A stretch of DNA of 54,268 nt from Gammaproteobacteria bacterium HGW-Gammaproteobacteria-1 (GTDB lineage Bacteria > Pseudomonadota > Gammaproteobacteria > Thiohalomonadales > Thiohalomonadaceae). The stretch spans positions 1 through 54,268 of the forward strand of contig PGZL01000009.1 in the NCBI GenBank assembly GCA_002840095.1, read 5' to 3'. Numbering within the stretch: the stretch's first letter is position 1; every line of letters begins with the position of its first letter. The position numbers and the translations under genes are program-made. Of the stretch, positions 18,772-27,056 are shown one piece after another. The notes beneath the pieces were generated by a model. It was given only the letters and a program-made list of their open reading frames with translations. It was not told the DNA's origin and made no database searches.

Positions 18772-19662
18772 TCAACTGACACGTTCGACAATGAAGTCGG
18801 CAATCGCTGCCAGCGGCGCCGCATCCGGGCCCAGCGGGGCGAGGGCGGCGCGGGCGGCGGCGTGAACCTCGCGGGCCTTGGCCTTGGCGCCGTCGAGGCC
18901 GAGCAGGGCGACGTAGGTGCTTTTGGCCAGGGCCTGGTCGGCGCCCTGGCGCTTGCCCAGTTGCTCGGTGCTGCTTTCCACGTCGAGGATGTCGTCGCGG
19001 ATCTGGAAGGCCAGGCCGATGGCGGCGGCATAGTCGTCCAGGGCCTGGAACAGCGCCGGGTCGAGGCCGGGCCGGCTCAGGGCGCCGAGGCGCACCGCGG
19101 CACGGATCAGGGCGCCGGTCTTGAGGCTGTGCATCTGCTGCAGTTCGGGCAGGGACAAGGCGCCGCCGGTGGCGGCCATATCTATGGCCTGGCCGCCGGC
19201 CATGCCTTGCGAACCGGAGGCCAGGGCCAGTTCCCGTACCATGGCGAGGCGCTGGGCGGGGGCGGCGGTCATCGCCGGGTCCTCGGCCAGCACCTGGAAG
19301 GCGAGGGTTTGCAGGGCGTCACCGGCGAGGATGGCGGTGGCCTCGTCAAAGGCCCGGTGGCAGGTGGGTTTGCCGCGGCGCAGGTCGTCGTCGTCCATGG
19401 CCGGCAGATCGTCGTGTACCAGGGAATAGGCGTGGATCAGTTCCACTGCACAGGCCGGCCCGTCCAGTTGTGCCAAAGGCACGCCCAGCACCTCGCCGGT
19501 GGTGTAGACCAGCACCGGACGGATGCGTTTGCCGCCGTCCAGGGCGGCATAACGCATGGCGGCGTGCAGCCGGGCGGGGAGTTCGTCGGCGGCTGGCAGC
19601 CGGTGGTTCAGGGCGGTTTCGGCGCGGGCGGCGTGGGCCCGCAGCAACTGTTGCAGATCCAT
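18772..19662 (-). CDS. ispA: Farnesyl diphosphate synthase
   Basis: A 296-residue polyprenyl synthase. The first Asp-rich motif is in LVHDDLPAMDDDDLRRGKPT and the second in FQIRDDILDVE; GGKRIRPVLV is the N-terminal substrate site. Residues before the first Asp-rich motif fit a short-chain C15 enzyme. It starts six bases after the xseB stop. Confidence 0.97.
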   Translation of the reverse strand: MDLQQLLRAHAARAETALNHRLPAADELPARLHAAMRYAALDGGKRIRPVLVYTTGEVLGVPLAQLDGPACAVELIHAYSLVHDDLPAMDDDDLRRGKPTCHRAFDEATAILAGDALQTLAFQVLAEDPAMTAAPAQRLAMVRELALASGSQGMAGGQAIDMAATGGALSLPELQQMHSLKTGALIRAAVRLGALSRPGLDPALFQALDDYAAAIGLAFQIRDDILDVESSTEQLGKRQGADQALAKSTYVALLGLDGAKAKAREVHAAARAALAPLGPDAAPLAAIADFIVERVS

Positions 19663-19668
19663 CGGGGA

Positions 19669-19917
19669 TTACTCGTCCCCCTCGAAGGGCTCCAGTTCTT
19701 CCTTGCCGCTCTGGCTGGTGAGGATTTGCACTTTCTGCTCCGCTTCCTTCAGCGCGCCCTGGCAGGCGCGGGTAAGGGCGATGCCGCGCTCGAAATCCTT
19801 GAGCGACTGCTCCAGGGACAGTTCGCCCTGTTCCATGCGCTCGACCAGTTGTTCCAGCTCGGCCAGGGCCTGTTCGAAATCAAAGGGTTCGCTGTTGGTG
19901 CTGCTCTTTTTGGCCAC
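19669..19917 (-). CDS. xseB: Exodeoxyribonuclease VII small subunit
   Basis: An 82-residue helical protein with the signature [26 protein letters not shown] and the following FERGIAL. XseB packs with XseA to form exonuclease VII. The start is GTG (19915-19917) with GGAG upstream. It heads the xseB-ispA-dxs unit. The 247 bases between it and the histidine kinase stop (19918-20164) show no supportable gene. Confidence 0.95.
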   Translation of the reverse strand: MAKKSSTNSEPFDFEQALAELEQLVERMEQGELSLEQSLKDFERGIALTRACQGALKEAEQKVQILTSQSGKEELEPFEGDE

Positions 19918-20164
19918 GTCTCGTACTCCGGTGTCGGGCGGCTAACTTACCCCAGGCCGGGGGCAGAATCAAACCCGGTCCAGACTCAATGACAGGGCGG
20001 CTTTGCAGCGCATTCCACAGGACCGGAATGAGGGTAACCAATGATGAAAAATCCCGAAAAGGAGGCTGATCGAGGCGCGGAGCAGGGGCCTGGAATGGGA
20101 GTGCGCGCTGGGGGGAAAAGAGCACAGGTGCGACTTGCTCACCGTGCTCGGCAAACAGCCCCGC

Positions 20165-21493
20165 TCAGCCGCGGGGCGGCAGCTGCACGTCGACGCTGAG
20201 TCCGCCCAACTCTTTGGAACGGGCGAAGTGCATGCGGCCGGCATAGCTGGTCACAATGTCGCAGGCGATGGCCAGACCCAGGCCGTGACCGGCGATGGAT
20301 TCATCAATGCGCACGCCTCGCTCGGTCAGCGTCTCCAGTTGCTCCGGCGTACAACCGGGGCCGTCGTCCTCCACCCGCAAGTACGGACCCGCTTCGCTGT
20401 CCACGGTGATCCGGATATGGCCGCGGCACCACTTGCAGGCGTTGTCGAGCAGGTTGCCCAGCAATTCCAGCATGTCTTCCCGATCGGCGGAAAGGGTCAT
20501 ACCCGGCGCTAGGCGGCAGTCGAAGGTCAGTTCCTTGTCATGGTAAATGCGGCGCAGTACCTCGAGCAGGGGCGGGATTTCCTCTTCCGGTGTGAAGCGT
20601 CGTCCCGGCACGCTGCCGCCGGCGAGGCGTGCCCGCTTGAGTTCGCGATCGATGAGGTTGCGCATGGTGTCGATCGGGGCGACAAGGCGCTCGCCCAGCT
20701 GTGGTGCCGCCTTGAAGGTCGCATCGCCGGCCAGCTGGGTGAGCAGGCTGAGAGGGGCTTTCAGGGCATGGGCGAGATTGCCCAGCGCATGGCGCGAGCG
20801 CACCAGCCGATCGGCATAAGCGCCCAGCAGGCGGTTGATTTCCCGCGTCAGGGGCACCAGCTCCGTCGGCACCTGCTCCGGCAGTACGGCAATTTCGCCG
20901 CGTTCCAGGCTGGCAATGTCGGTGCGCACCTGTGCCAGCGGGCGCAGGCTGCGCCGGACCAGCAGGCGTTGCAACAGGATCAGGCCGCTCACCACGCCCA
21001 GTGACAACAGCAGGAACAGCCATTGGAAATGCCGCACGGTCTGTTCGATCAGCCCCAGGTCCTCCGCCACGGCGATGGTCAGGGCTTCGCCGGCCTTGCG
21101 GTAACCGCGGGCGACGATAAGCAGCGGTTGCCGTTCGGGTCCGCGCAGGGTCTGGCGCTGGAAGGCGCCGACCGGCAGCGGCGCAAGTGACATGTCCTGA
21201 TCCCACAGGGAACGCGAGCGCAGCAATTGCCTGGCAGACTCTATGCGGTAGTAGTGGCCGGAATAGGGGCGCTGATAGATGGGATCGGTGCGGGAGGTGT
21301 CGAGGGTGACGCTGCCGTCGGACAGTATTTGCAGGGCGGCCAGCAGGCTCTCGGCATCGTGTTCAAGGCGCGAGGCGATGTAATCCTCGGTCATGTGGCG
21401 CAGGAACAGGCTGACGGCAATCCCCTGCATCAGGAAGACCACCAGCAGAGTCGCCACCAGCCCGGTACTGAGGCGCCCTTGCAGGGAATTCAT
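20165..21493 (-). CDS. Membrane sensor histidine kinase, QseC/PhoQ-like
   Basis: A 442-residue kinase. Transmembrane helices are at about 10-31 and 157-177, flanking a periplasmic sensor of roughly 120 residues. HAMP-like residues follow. The phosphorylated His242 is in GNLAHALKAPLSLL, and the ATPase domain has NLLDNACKW, DDGPG and GHGLGLAI. It overlaps the response regulator by one base, and is the last gene of the cytochrome operon. The sensor signal is unknown; the PepSY protein next to the pair may take part. Confidence 0.95.
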   Translation of the reverse strand: MNSLQGRLSTGLVATLLVVFLMQGIAVSLFLRHMTEDYIASRLEHDAESLLAALQILSDGSVTLDTSRTDPIYQRPYSGHYYRIESARQLLRSRSLWDQDMSLAPLPVGAFQRQTLRGPERQPLLIVARGYRKAGEALTIAVAEDLGLIEQTVRHFQWLFLLLSLGVVSGLILLQRLLVRRSLRPLAQVRTDIASLERGEIAVLPEQVPTELVPLTREINRLLGAYADRLVRSRHALGNLAHALKAPLSLLTQLAGDATFKAAPQLGERLVAPIDTMRNLIDRELKRARLAGGSVPGRRFTPEEEIPPLLEVLRRIYHDKELTFDCRLAPGMTLSADREDMLELLGNLLDNACKWCRGHIRITVDSEAGPYLRVEDDGPGCTPEQLETLTERGVRIDESIAGHGLGLAIACDIVTSYAGRMHFARSKELGGLSVDVQLPPRG

Positions 21494-22158
21494 CAGCCGC
21501 GTTCCCCGAACATGTATCCCTGGCCGCGGTGGGTGGCGATGATGCCCTTGCCCAGCTTCTGCCGCAGGCGGTTCACGTAAACCTCGATGACGTTGCTGTC
21601 CTTGTCGGAATCGTTGTCATAAACATGTTCGGTGAGGCGGGACTTGGACAGCAGCTGGCCCGGGTGCAGCATGAAATAGCGCAGCAGACGGAATTCGGTA
21701 CCGGTGAGCGGATGCACCGTGCCCCCGGCGTCGGTGACGGTCTGGCGCTGCTCGTCGAGCGTGAGGCCGGGGGCTTGCAGGGTACCCGTGACGAGGGTGG
21801 TGGCGCGCCGCGTCACGGCCAGCAGGCGGGCGACCAGTTCCTCGGTGTGAAAGGGCTTGGCCAGATAGTCATCGGCCCCTGCGCGGAAGCCTTCCACTTT
21901 TTCATGCCAGGCATCGCGCGCCGTCAGCACCACTACCGGTACGGCATTGCTGCGCCGGCGCCAGTTGGCCAGCACCTCCAGGCCGGGACGCCCGGGCAGG
22001 CCCAGGTCAAGCACCACCGCATCATAGGGTTCGATGTCGCCCAGGGCCTCGCCGTCGATGCCGTTGGCGGCCAGATCGACGGCGAAACCGGCGCGTTCCA
22101 GATCGCAGCGCAGCTGGGCGCTCAGGGCGTTGTCGTCCTCCACCACCAGCAGACGCAT
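21493..22158 (-). CDS. OmpR-family response regulator, QseB/PmrA/PhoP subgroup
   Basis: A 221-residue regulator. The receiver domain has the acidic pocket EDD (7-9), phospho-acceptor Asp51 in VVLDLGLPG and Lys101. The winged-helix DNA-binding domain follows (LTGTEFRLLRYFMLHPG ... VIEVYVNRLRQKLG). This subgroup binds 11-bp-spaced direct repeats. Two TTAAG-N6-TTAAG sites occur upstream of the first gene of the same operon, suggesting autoregulation. It starts one base after the PepSY gene stop. Confidence 0.95.
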   Translation of the reverse strand: MRLLVVEDDNALSAQLRCDLERAGFAVDLAANGIDGEALGDIEPYDAVVLDLGLPGRPGLEVLANWRRRSNAVPVVVLTARDAWHEKVEGFRAGADDYLAKPFHTEELVARLLAVTRRATTLVTGTLQAPGLTLDEQRQTVTDAGGTVHPLTGTEFRLLRYFMLHPGQLLSKSRLTEHVYDNDSDKDSNVIEVYVNRLRQKLGKGIIATHRGQGYMFGERG

Positions 22159-22159
22159 C

Positions 22160-22471
22160 TCAGTCTTCCTGCTTGGCCTTGACCAGATCGCCGCTGCGCG
22201 CGTCGAAGTACAGCTCCCAGACGATGCCCTGCTCGTCCACCAGTTCCACTTCATACAGCATGCGATTTCTTTTCTCTTCCAGATGGAGTTCCAGTATCCG
22301 CCCGGGGCGCTCCCGCTGCGCACGTTCGATGATGACCTCCAGCGGCAGGATGTCGCCGGCATCGCGCAGGCGGCGGGCGCGGTCATGCTCATCCTCGGCG
22401 TGGGTGCCGAGGCTGAATATCAGCAGCGCGGTGCCGAGCAGAGCGCCGGAAAGAGCGCTCAGTCGTCCCAT
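22160..22471 (-). CDS. Exported PepSY-domain protein
   Basis: A 103-residue protein with a signal peptide (1-25, THA cleavage) and one PepSY domain, with RILELHLEEKRNRMLYEVEL and the characteristic WELYFDARSGDLVK end. Such small PepSY proteins are often encoded next to two-component systems and cytochromes; their role is unproven. I use the Met at 22471 because the signal starts there. It overlaps the diheme cytochrome gene by 13 bases. Confidence 0.9.
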   Translation of the reverse strand: MGRLSALSGALLGTALLIFSLGTHAEDEHDRARRLRDAGDILPLEVIIERAQRERPGRILELHLEEKRNRMLYEVELVDEQGIVWELYFDARSGDLVKAKQED

Positions 22472-22995
22472 CGGCCGTGCCCCGGGACGTTGATTTCCCG
22501 CTCGCTGTAGGAACCGGTCTCCGCACGGGTGTGGCAGGCGTTGCAATTGCTCAGGCTGCCGATCTGCGTGTTGCCCTTGATGACGGACGACGGGATCTCG
22601 CGGTGCTTGTGCACGATGTAGGGAACCTCGGTGATGCGCATGGGCGTCTCCTCCGGATACAGCGAACGGGCAATCTTCACGGCGCGATATTCGCGGGCGT
22701 GGTCGGCTGCATTATAGAGCAGGTAATTCTCAATGGCGTCGCGATCCGTCGCGGCCAGCGCGGCATTGTCGCCAAAGTGATCATCCAGGCCGGCCATGAT
22801 TTTTTTCCATGAGGTGGCTGGCAGCAGACCGGGCTGGTAGGCGAAGTGGCAGCTGCCGCATTCCTGCTGATACAGCGGCAGGCTTGCCGGGGCCACATCG
22901 AGCCCGCGGCGGCGATCGTCTTCGCCCACCACCGCCAGGCTGGTGAATACGAGGCCGACGCCGGCCAGTACAGACCAGAGATTTTTTATTGCCAT
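22459..22995 (-). CDS. Periplasmic diheme cytochrome c (DHC family)
   Basis: A 178-residue protein with a signal peptide (1-24) and two c-heme motifs, CGSCH (46-50) and CNACH (151-155). The first half resembles the DHC family (LYQQECGSCHFAYQPGLLP, SWKKIMAGLDDHFG). DHC is known from Rhodobacter sphaeroides as the electron partner of SHP. The frame is open far upstream, but the ATG at 22993-22995 has AAGGAG and begins the signal, so upstream sequence is discarded. The SHP-like gene lies just upstream. Confidence 0.93.
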   Translation of the reverse strand: MAIKNLWSVLAGVGLVFTSLAVVGEDDRRRGLDVAPASLPLYQQECGSCHFAYQPGLLPATSWKKIMAGLDDHFGDNAALAATDRDAIENYLLYNAADHAREYRAVKIARSLYPEETPMRITEVPYIVHKHREIPSSVIKGNTQIGSLSNCNACHTRAETGSYSEREINVPGHGRWDD

Positions 22996-23009
22996 GGTGA
23001 GTGTCTCCT

Positions 23010-23390
23010 TCATTGGGTCCTGATGTAGGTGAGAATGTCGCCTTTTTCCTGCGCCGTGCAGGCGCGGCCCCAGGCACTTTCGCAGTTGCGCCGGAACCAC
23101 TTTTCGATGAAGTAGTCGTCGGTGATCCGCTTGGGATTGACCGAGGGCGCCATGGGGTCGATGGCCTTGCCGGTCTTGGCGTGCTTGCCGACGGTACGCA
23201 GGTCGGTGTTGTGGCAGGTGGCGCAGGTCTGCGCGCCGCCCTCGCGAGTCCACAACGCCGCACCGGCGGCGGCGCTGAACGGGCCGGCCCCGGCGGCGCG
23301 GTACTCCTGCAACAGTTGGTCCAGGGTGGCGGCGTGAACGGTGCCGGTAGACAGGACGGTGATGATCAGCACGATAGTGGGCAGTTTCAT
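23010..23390 (-). CDS. SHP-like monoheme cytochrome c (DUF1924)
   Basis: A 126-residue exported protein (signal 1-20, cleavage VHA). The single heme motif is CATCH (56-60). By comparison from memory with R. sphaeroides SHP, whose heme has an unusual asparagine ligand next to a disulfide, the equivalents here are Asn102 in RRNC and Cys103/Cys111. SHP binds oxygen or nitric oxide when reduced. It lies between the cytochrome b and DHC genes, four bases after the former, as in the known shp clusters. Confidence 0.9.
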   Translation of the reverse strand: MKLPTIVLIITVLSTGTVHAATLDQLLQEYRAAGAGPFSAAAGAALWTREGGAQTCATCHNTDLRTVGKHAKTGKAIDPMAPSVNPKRITDDYFIEKWFRRNCESAWGRACTAQEKGDILTYIRTQ

Positions 23391-23393
23391 GGC

Positions 23394-23978
23394 TCAGTCC
23401 TCGCTGGGTACATGGGGTTTGCGACCGGTCAGCATGGCCAGTACCAGGTTCTCGTGATGCAGCCAGCCGCTGACGAAGACCCCGGCGACGTGCACGAACA
23501 CCATCAACAGGGTGAGATTGGCCAGTGCCTCGTGGATTTCCTCCAACGCCTCGCTCCAGAAGCCGCCGGGGTTGCCCGCCAGCAGGGCGAAGGGACCGGA
23601 TGCAGCCTCGCCGGCGCCGTAGGTCAGCAGCCCGGTCAGGGTGGTGAGCAGCAGGGCCACCAGCAGCGCCACTACCATCCAGCCGCCGGCGGGATTGTGG
23701 CCCAGGTAATGAGTCGGACGGCGGCTGAACAGGCTTTTCAGGTAATCCATTACGGCGCGCGGACCGCGGACAAAATCGGTGAAGCGCGCATGGCGCGTCC
23801 CGAACACGCCCCACAGCAGGCGGAACAGCACCAGGCCGATAATGGTGTAGCCGGCCTGAACGTGCAGGGCGAGGTAATGATCCTCAGTGACGAAGGCGAC
23901 GATGAATGCCGTCACCAGGCTCCAGTGGAACACGCGCACCAGCGGGTCCCACACCTTCAATTCCTTTGCTGTTTGCAT
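23394..23978 (-). CDS. Cytochrome b561-type membrane protein
   Basis: A 194-residue four-helix membrane protein. Candidate heme-b ligands are His18 (VFHWS), His39 (LALHVQAGY), His149 (IHEALAN) and His163 (VFVHVAGV). It likely passes electrons from the quinone pool to the periplasmic DHC and SHP encoded next. A GGAGAC site precedes the ATG. It is the first gene of a six-gene minus-strand operon, with a regulator box 62 bases upstream. Confidence 0.95.
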   Translation of the reverse strand: MQTAKELKVWDPLVRVFHWSLVTAFIVAFVTEDHYLALHVQAGYTIIGLVLFRLLWGVFGTRHARFTDFVRGPRAVMDYLKSLFSRRPTHYLGHNPAGGWMVVALLVALLLTTLTGLLTYGAGEAASGPFALLAGNPGGFWSEALEEIHEALANLTLLMVFVHVAGVFVSGWLHHENLVLAMLTGRKPHVPSED

Positions 23979-24039
23979 GACGATGTCTCCTCGCAGAATC
24001 CCGGTCGTCCGGGTGTTGAGGCTACTATTCCACCGCTGC

Positions 24040-24056
24040 CTTAATTCACGCTTAAC
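24040..24056 (-). promoter_or_regulatory. PmrA/QseB-like response-regulator box, proximal
   Basis: On the minus strand it reads GTTAAG-CGTGA-ATTAAG, fitting the 11-bp-period direct repeat (HTTAAK-N5-HTTAAK) bound by PmrA/QseB-type regulators. It is 62 bases upstream of the cytochrome b start. The operon encodes a regulator of this class. Confidence 0.65.
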
Positions 24057-24239
24057 AGGAACTGAAGGCGGGAAACACGGTGGTGAGGACGTTGAAAGCC
24101 GGCTCCCCCTGGTCCCCGGGGGAGGGGAGGGGAGGAGGAGCCGGGTACTGCAACAGGGTTTATTGGTGCGCCGGCGTGCGGGGATGCCGGGACGGGCGGG
24201 AGTTTTTTTGCGGAAGCGGCCCTACTGTTGCACCGCCGC
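24057..24239. other. Segment between two copies of the regulator box
   Basis: No supportable gene. It holds G-rich tracts (GGGGAGGGGAGGGGAGGAGG near 24119-24140) and lies between two near-copies of a 40-bp sequence that includes the box and the adjoining GGTGGAATAGTAG-like region. Confidence 0.5.
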
Positions 24240-24256
24240 CTTAACTCAAGCTTAAA
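24240..24256 (-). promoter_or_regulatory. PmrA/QseB-like response-regulator box, distal
   Basis: Minus strand reads TTTAAG-CTTGA-GTTAAG. The adjacent CACCGCCGCC/CACCGCTGCC and CTACTGTTG/CTACTATTC bases are also duplicated relative to the proximal copy, so the similarity extends over about 36-40 bases. Confidence 0.6.
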
Positions 24257-24275
24257 AACGGCGGGGCGGAAAAAC

Positions 24276-24310
24276 AAAAAGGCCGGTCATCAAGCGATGA
24301 CCGGCCTTTT
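24276..24310 (-). terminator. Rho-independent terminator of tRNA-Glu
   Basis: Perfect 11-bp stem GGCCGGTCATC (24281-24291)/GATGACCGGCC (24296-24306) with a T-rich tail on the minus strand, directly 3' of the tRNA. Confidence 0.93.
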
Positions 24311-24318
24311 GATTTGTG

Positions 24319-24394
24319 TGGTACTCCCAAGGGGAATCGAACCCCTGTTTTCGCCGTGAGAGGGCGACGTCCTAGACCGCTAGACGATGGGAGC
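24319..24394 (-). tRNA. tRNA-Glu, anticodon CTC
   Basis: A 76-base cloverleaf with encoded CCA. The acceptor stem pairs GCTCCCA with TGGGAGT. The anticodon loop CTCTCAC gives anticodon CTC, and the T-loop is GGTTCGATTCC. It reads GAG codons. A promoter match overlaps the start of pcnB upstream and a terminator follows. Confidence 0.96.
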
Positions 24395-24430
24395 ATAATT
24401 CGCGCTGTCAGACGACGAAAAGCGCGTGGT

Positions 24431-24458
24431 ATTATACCCGGATGCTCTCACGGCTCAA
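24431..24458 (-). promoter_or_regulatory. Promoter for tRNA-Glu overlapping the pcnB start
   Basis: On the minus strand TTGAGC (24453-24458), a 16-base spacer and a perfect TATAAT (24431-24436) lie 36 bases before the tRNA. The -35 hexamer sits inside the pcnB coding start, so the two divergent units share this DNA. Confidence 0.65.
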
Positions 24459-25839
24459 GCAATCTTTGGCGAAAAAATTAGGACTGGGTTCCCGCAAGGA
24501 ACACGCTCCCGCCGCCCGCCCCGCCGTTCGCATCATTCCCCGCGGCGAACACGGTCTGTCCCGATCCAACATCAGCGAAAGCGCCCTCAAGGTGCTGTAC
24601 CGCCTGCACAAGGCCGGCTACGAAGCCTACCTGGTGGGCGGCGGCGTGCGCGACATGCTGCTGGGACGAGAGCCCAAGGATTTCGACATCAGCACCAACG
24701 CCACCCCCGAGGAAGTGAAGGCGCTGTTCCGCAACTGCATCCTCATCGGCCGCCGCTTCCGCCTGGCCCATGTGCGCTACGGCAGCGAGGTCATCGAGGT
24801 GGCCACCTTCCGCGCCCATCACGAGGCGGGCGAGGAAGGCGAGGGGGTGATGGAAAACGGCATGATCCTGCGCGACAACGTCTACGGCACCCTGGAAGAC
24901 GACGCCTGGCGCCGCGATTTCACCATCAACGCCCTGTATTACAACATCGCCGACTTCTCGGTGGTCGACCACACCGGCGGTATGGACGATATCAAGGCCG
25001 GCCGCCTGCGCATGATCGGTGACCCACCGTCGCGCTACCGCGAGGACCCGGTGCGCATGCTGCGTGCCGTGCGCTTCGCCGGCAAGCTCGGCTTCCGCAT
25101 CGACGAGGCGAGCGAGCAGGCCATCCAGGAACTGGCCGCCCTGCTGGAGGAGGTGCCGTCGGCGCGCCTGTTCGACGAATCCCTCAAGCTGTTCCTGAGC
25201 GGCTACGCGGTGGAGACCTACGAACTGCTGCGCCACTACCGCCTGTTCGGCCAGTTGTTCCCCGAGACGGAGAAGTGGCTGCGCTACGAGGAACAACACT
25301 ATCCGCGCACCTTCGTGGCGCGGGCGCTGGACAACACCGACAAGCGTTTGCAGGACGGCAAAACGGTCACCCCGGCCTTTCTGTTCGCCGCCCTGCTGTG
25401 GGAGCCGGCGCGCAAGGAGGCCGAGCGCCTGCGGCAGAAGGGCGAGGGCGGCCTGCAGGCCATGCAGCAGGCCGGCGATACCGTGGTGGCGCGGCAGGTA
25501 AAGCGCGTCGCCTTTCCCAAGCGCTTCACCCTGCAATCGCGCGAAATCTGGGAGATGCAGGAGCGCCTCACCGCCACCGGCGGACGGCGGCCGTTCCGCC
25601 TGCTGGAGCATCCGCGATTCCGTGCCGCCTACGACTTCCTGCTGCTGCGCGCCGAAAGCGGCGAGGACGTGGCGGAGCTGGCCGGCTGGTGGACCCGTTT
25701 CATCGAGGCCGACGAGGCCGGGCGGCAGGAACTGTCCAGCGGCCCGCGCAGCGGCGGCGGCAGCGGCAGTGGCAAGAAGCGCCGTTCCCGCGGCGGCCGC
25801 CGCGGCAAGCCGCGCCAGACTACCCCTGCCGAAAGCTGA
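24442..25839 (+). CDS. pcnB: Poly(A) polymerase I
   Basis: A 465-residue nucleotidyltransferase that adds A-tails to RNA 3' ends, promoting decay. The catalytic core has LVGGGVRDMLLG and the metal-binding DFDIS, then RRDFTINALYYN. NISESALKVLYRLHKAGYEAYLVGG is the PcnB rather than CCA-enzyme signature. The C-terminus is a Gly/Arg/Lys-rich basic tail (GGGSGSGKKRRSRGGRRG) suited to RNA binding. It heads pcnB-folK-dNK-panB. Confidence 0.96.
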   Translation: MLSRLKQSLAKKLGLGSRKEHAPAARPAVRIIPRGEHGLSRSNISESALKVLYRLHKAGYEAYLVGGGVRDMLLGREPKDFDISTNATPEEVKALFRNCILIGRRFRLAHVRYGSEVIEVATFRAHHEAGEEGEGVMENGMILRDNVYGTLEDDAWRRDFTINALYYNIADFSVVDHTGGMDDIKAGRLRMIGDPPSRYREDPVRMLRAVRFAGKLGFRIDEASEQAIQELAALLEEVPSARLFDESLKLFLSGYAVETYELLRHYRLFGQLFPETEKWLRYEEQHYPRTFVARALDNTDKRLQDGKTVTPAFLFAALLWEPARKEAERLRQKGEGGLQAMQQAGDTVVARQVKRVAFPKRFTLQSREIWEMQERLTATGGRRPFRLLEHPRFRAAYDFLLLRAESGEDVAELAGWWTRFIEADEAGRQELSSGPRSGGGSGSGKKRRSRGGRRGKPRQTTPAES

Positions 25840-25846
25840 TCCCGTA

Positions 25847-26356
25847 GTGGTCCGCGCCTATATCGGGCTGGGCAGCAACCTGGACGACCCGGCGCAGCAG
25901 CTGCGCCGGGCGCTGGAGGCGCTGGCGCAGTTGCCGCAGACCCGCCTGGCCGGCTGTTCCCGTTTTTACCGCAGCGCGCCCCTCGGCCCGCAGGATCAGC
26001 CGGACTATATAAATGCCGTGGCGGCCCTCGACACGGCCCTGGAGGCCGAGGCGCTGCTCGATGCCCTGCAGGCCATCGAGGCGGCCCAGGGCCGGGTGCG
26101 CCTGCGGCGCTGGGGGCCGCGTACCCTGGATCTGGATCTGCTGCTGTACGGCCGCGAAACTCTGACCACGCCGCGCCTCACCGTGCCCCACCCCGGCCTC
26201 GCCGAACGCAACTTCGTGCTCTATCCTCTGGCCGATCTGGCACCGGAAATGGTGCTGCCCGACGGCCGTGCCCTGACGGACCTGCTGAAGCAATGTGACG
26301 CCGCCGGCCTGGAAGCGCTGGATCCCAGGCGCAACACGACGACCGGGCCGGCGTGA
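25847..26356 (+). CDS. folK: HPPK, 2-amino-4-hydroxy-6-hydroxymethyldihydropteridine diphosphokinase
   Basis: A 169-residue folate enzyme. The N-terminus AYIGLGSNLDDP, the SRFYRSAPLGPQDQPDYINAV motif and RWGPRTLDLDLLLYG with the metal-binding Asp pair are diagnostic. The start is GTG at 25847, seven bases after pcnB; no ATG is available in frame near the conserved start. The Shine-Dalgarno is poor, suggesting translational coupling to pcnB. Confidence 0.95.
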   Translation: MVRAYIGLGSNLDDPAQQLRRALEALAQLPQTRLAGCSRFYRSAPLGPQDQPDYINAVAALDTALEAEALLDALQAIEAAQGRVRLRRWGPRTLDLDLLLYGRETLTTPRLTVPHPGLAERNFVLYPLADLAPEMVLPDGRALTDLLKQCDAAGLEALDPRRNTTTGPA

Positions 26357-26368
26357 TATCCTGATGCC

Positions 26369-27052
26369 ATGAATCGGCCCGTGCGTTTGGACACACCTGC
26401 GGAAAAACAGTCGGCCCCCCGCTTCGTCGTGGTGGAGGGACCTATCGGCGTGGGCAAGACCACCCTGGCACGGCGCCTGGCCGAGACCTTCGGTAGCGAA
26501 TTGATGCTGGAGGGGGCGGACGAAAATCCCTTCCTGGAGCGTTTCTACCAGGACCCCCGCGCCGCCGCCCTGCCTACCCAGCTTTTCTTTCTGTTCCAGC
26601 GTGCGCGCCAGTTGCAGTCCTGGCGCCAGGGCGACATGTTCGCCCCGGTGCGGGTGGCGGATTTCCTGATGCAGAAGGACCGCCTGTTCGCCCAGCTGAC
26701 CCTGGATGACGACGAGCTGCGCCTGTACGAGCAGGCCTACGAACATCTGACCCTGGATGCGCCGCTGCCCGATCTGGTGATCTACCTGCAGGCGCCGGTG
26801 GAAGTACTGCTGGAACGCATCGCCCGACGCAGCCGCAGCTACGAACGCCAGCTGTCGTCCGAATATCTGCACAAGGTCGCCGAGGCCTATACGCAGTTCT
26901 TCTATCAATACGACGCCACGCCGCTGCTCATCGTCAATGCCGCCGAAATCAATCTGGCGCAGGGCGATGCCGACTACGCCCAACTGCTGGAGCGGGTGCG
27001 CTCGATACGCAGTGGACGCCACTATTTCAACCCGATGTCGCTGGCCCTGTAA
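26369..27052 (+). CDS. Deoxynucleoside kinase family protein (dGK/dCK-type)
   Basis: A 227-residue P-loop kinase with [16 protein letters not shown] (about 29-44), the [12 protein letters not shown] substrate region and the LID-like [12 protein letters not shown]. The family phosphorylates deoxynucleosides; specificity cannot be assigned. It sits between folK and panB, a very common gammaproteobacterial order. Spacing is 12 bases to folK and 4 to panB. Confidence 0.92.
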   Translation: MNRPVRLDTPAEKQSAPRFVVVEGPIGVGKTTLARRLAETFGSELMLEGADENPFLERFYQDPRAAALPTQLFFLFQRARQLQSWRQGDMFAPVRVADFLMQKDRLFAQLTLDDDELRLYEQAYEHLTLDAPLPDLVIYLQAPVEVLLERIARRSRSYERQLSSEYLHKVAEAYTQFFYQYDATPLLIVNAAEINLAQGDADYAQLLERVRSIRSGRHYFNPMSLAL

Positions 27053-27056
27053 CGCC

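Noticed and set aside
22996-23814. Upstream extension of the diheme cytochrome frame
   Set aside because: It runs across the SHP-like and cytochrome b genes. The signal peptide and AAGGAG site place the start at 22995.
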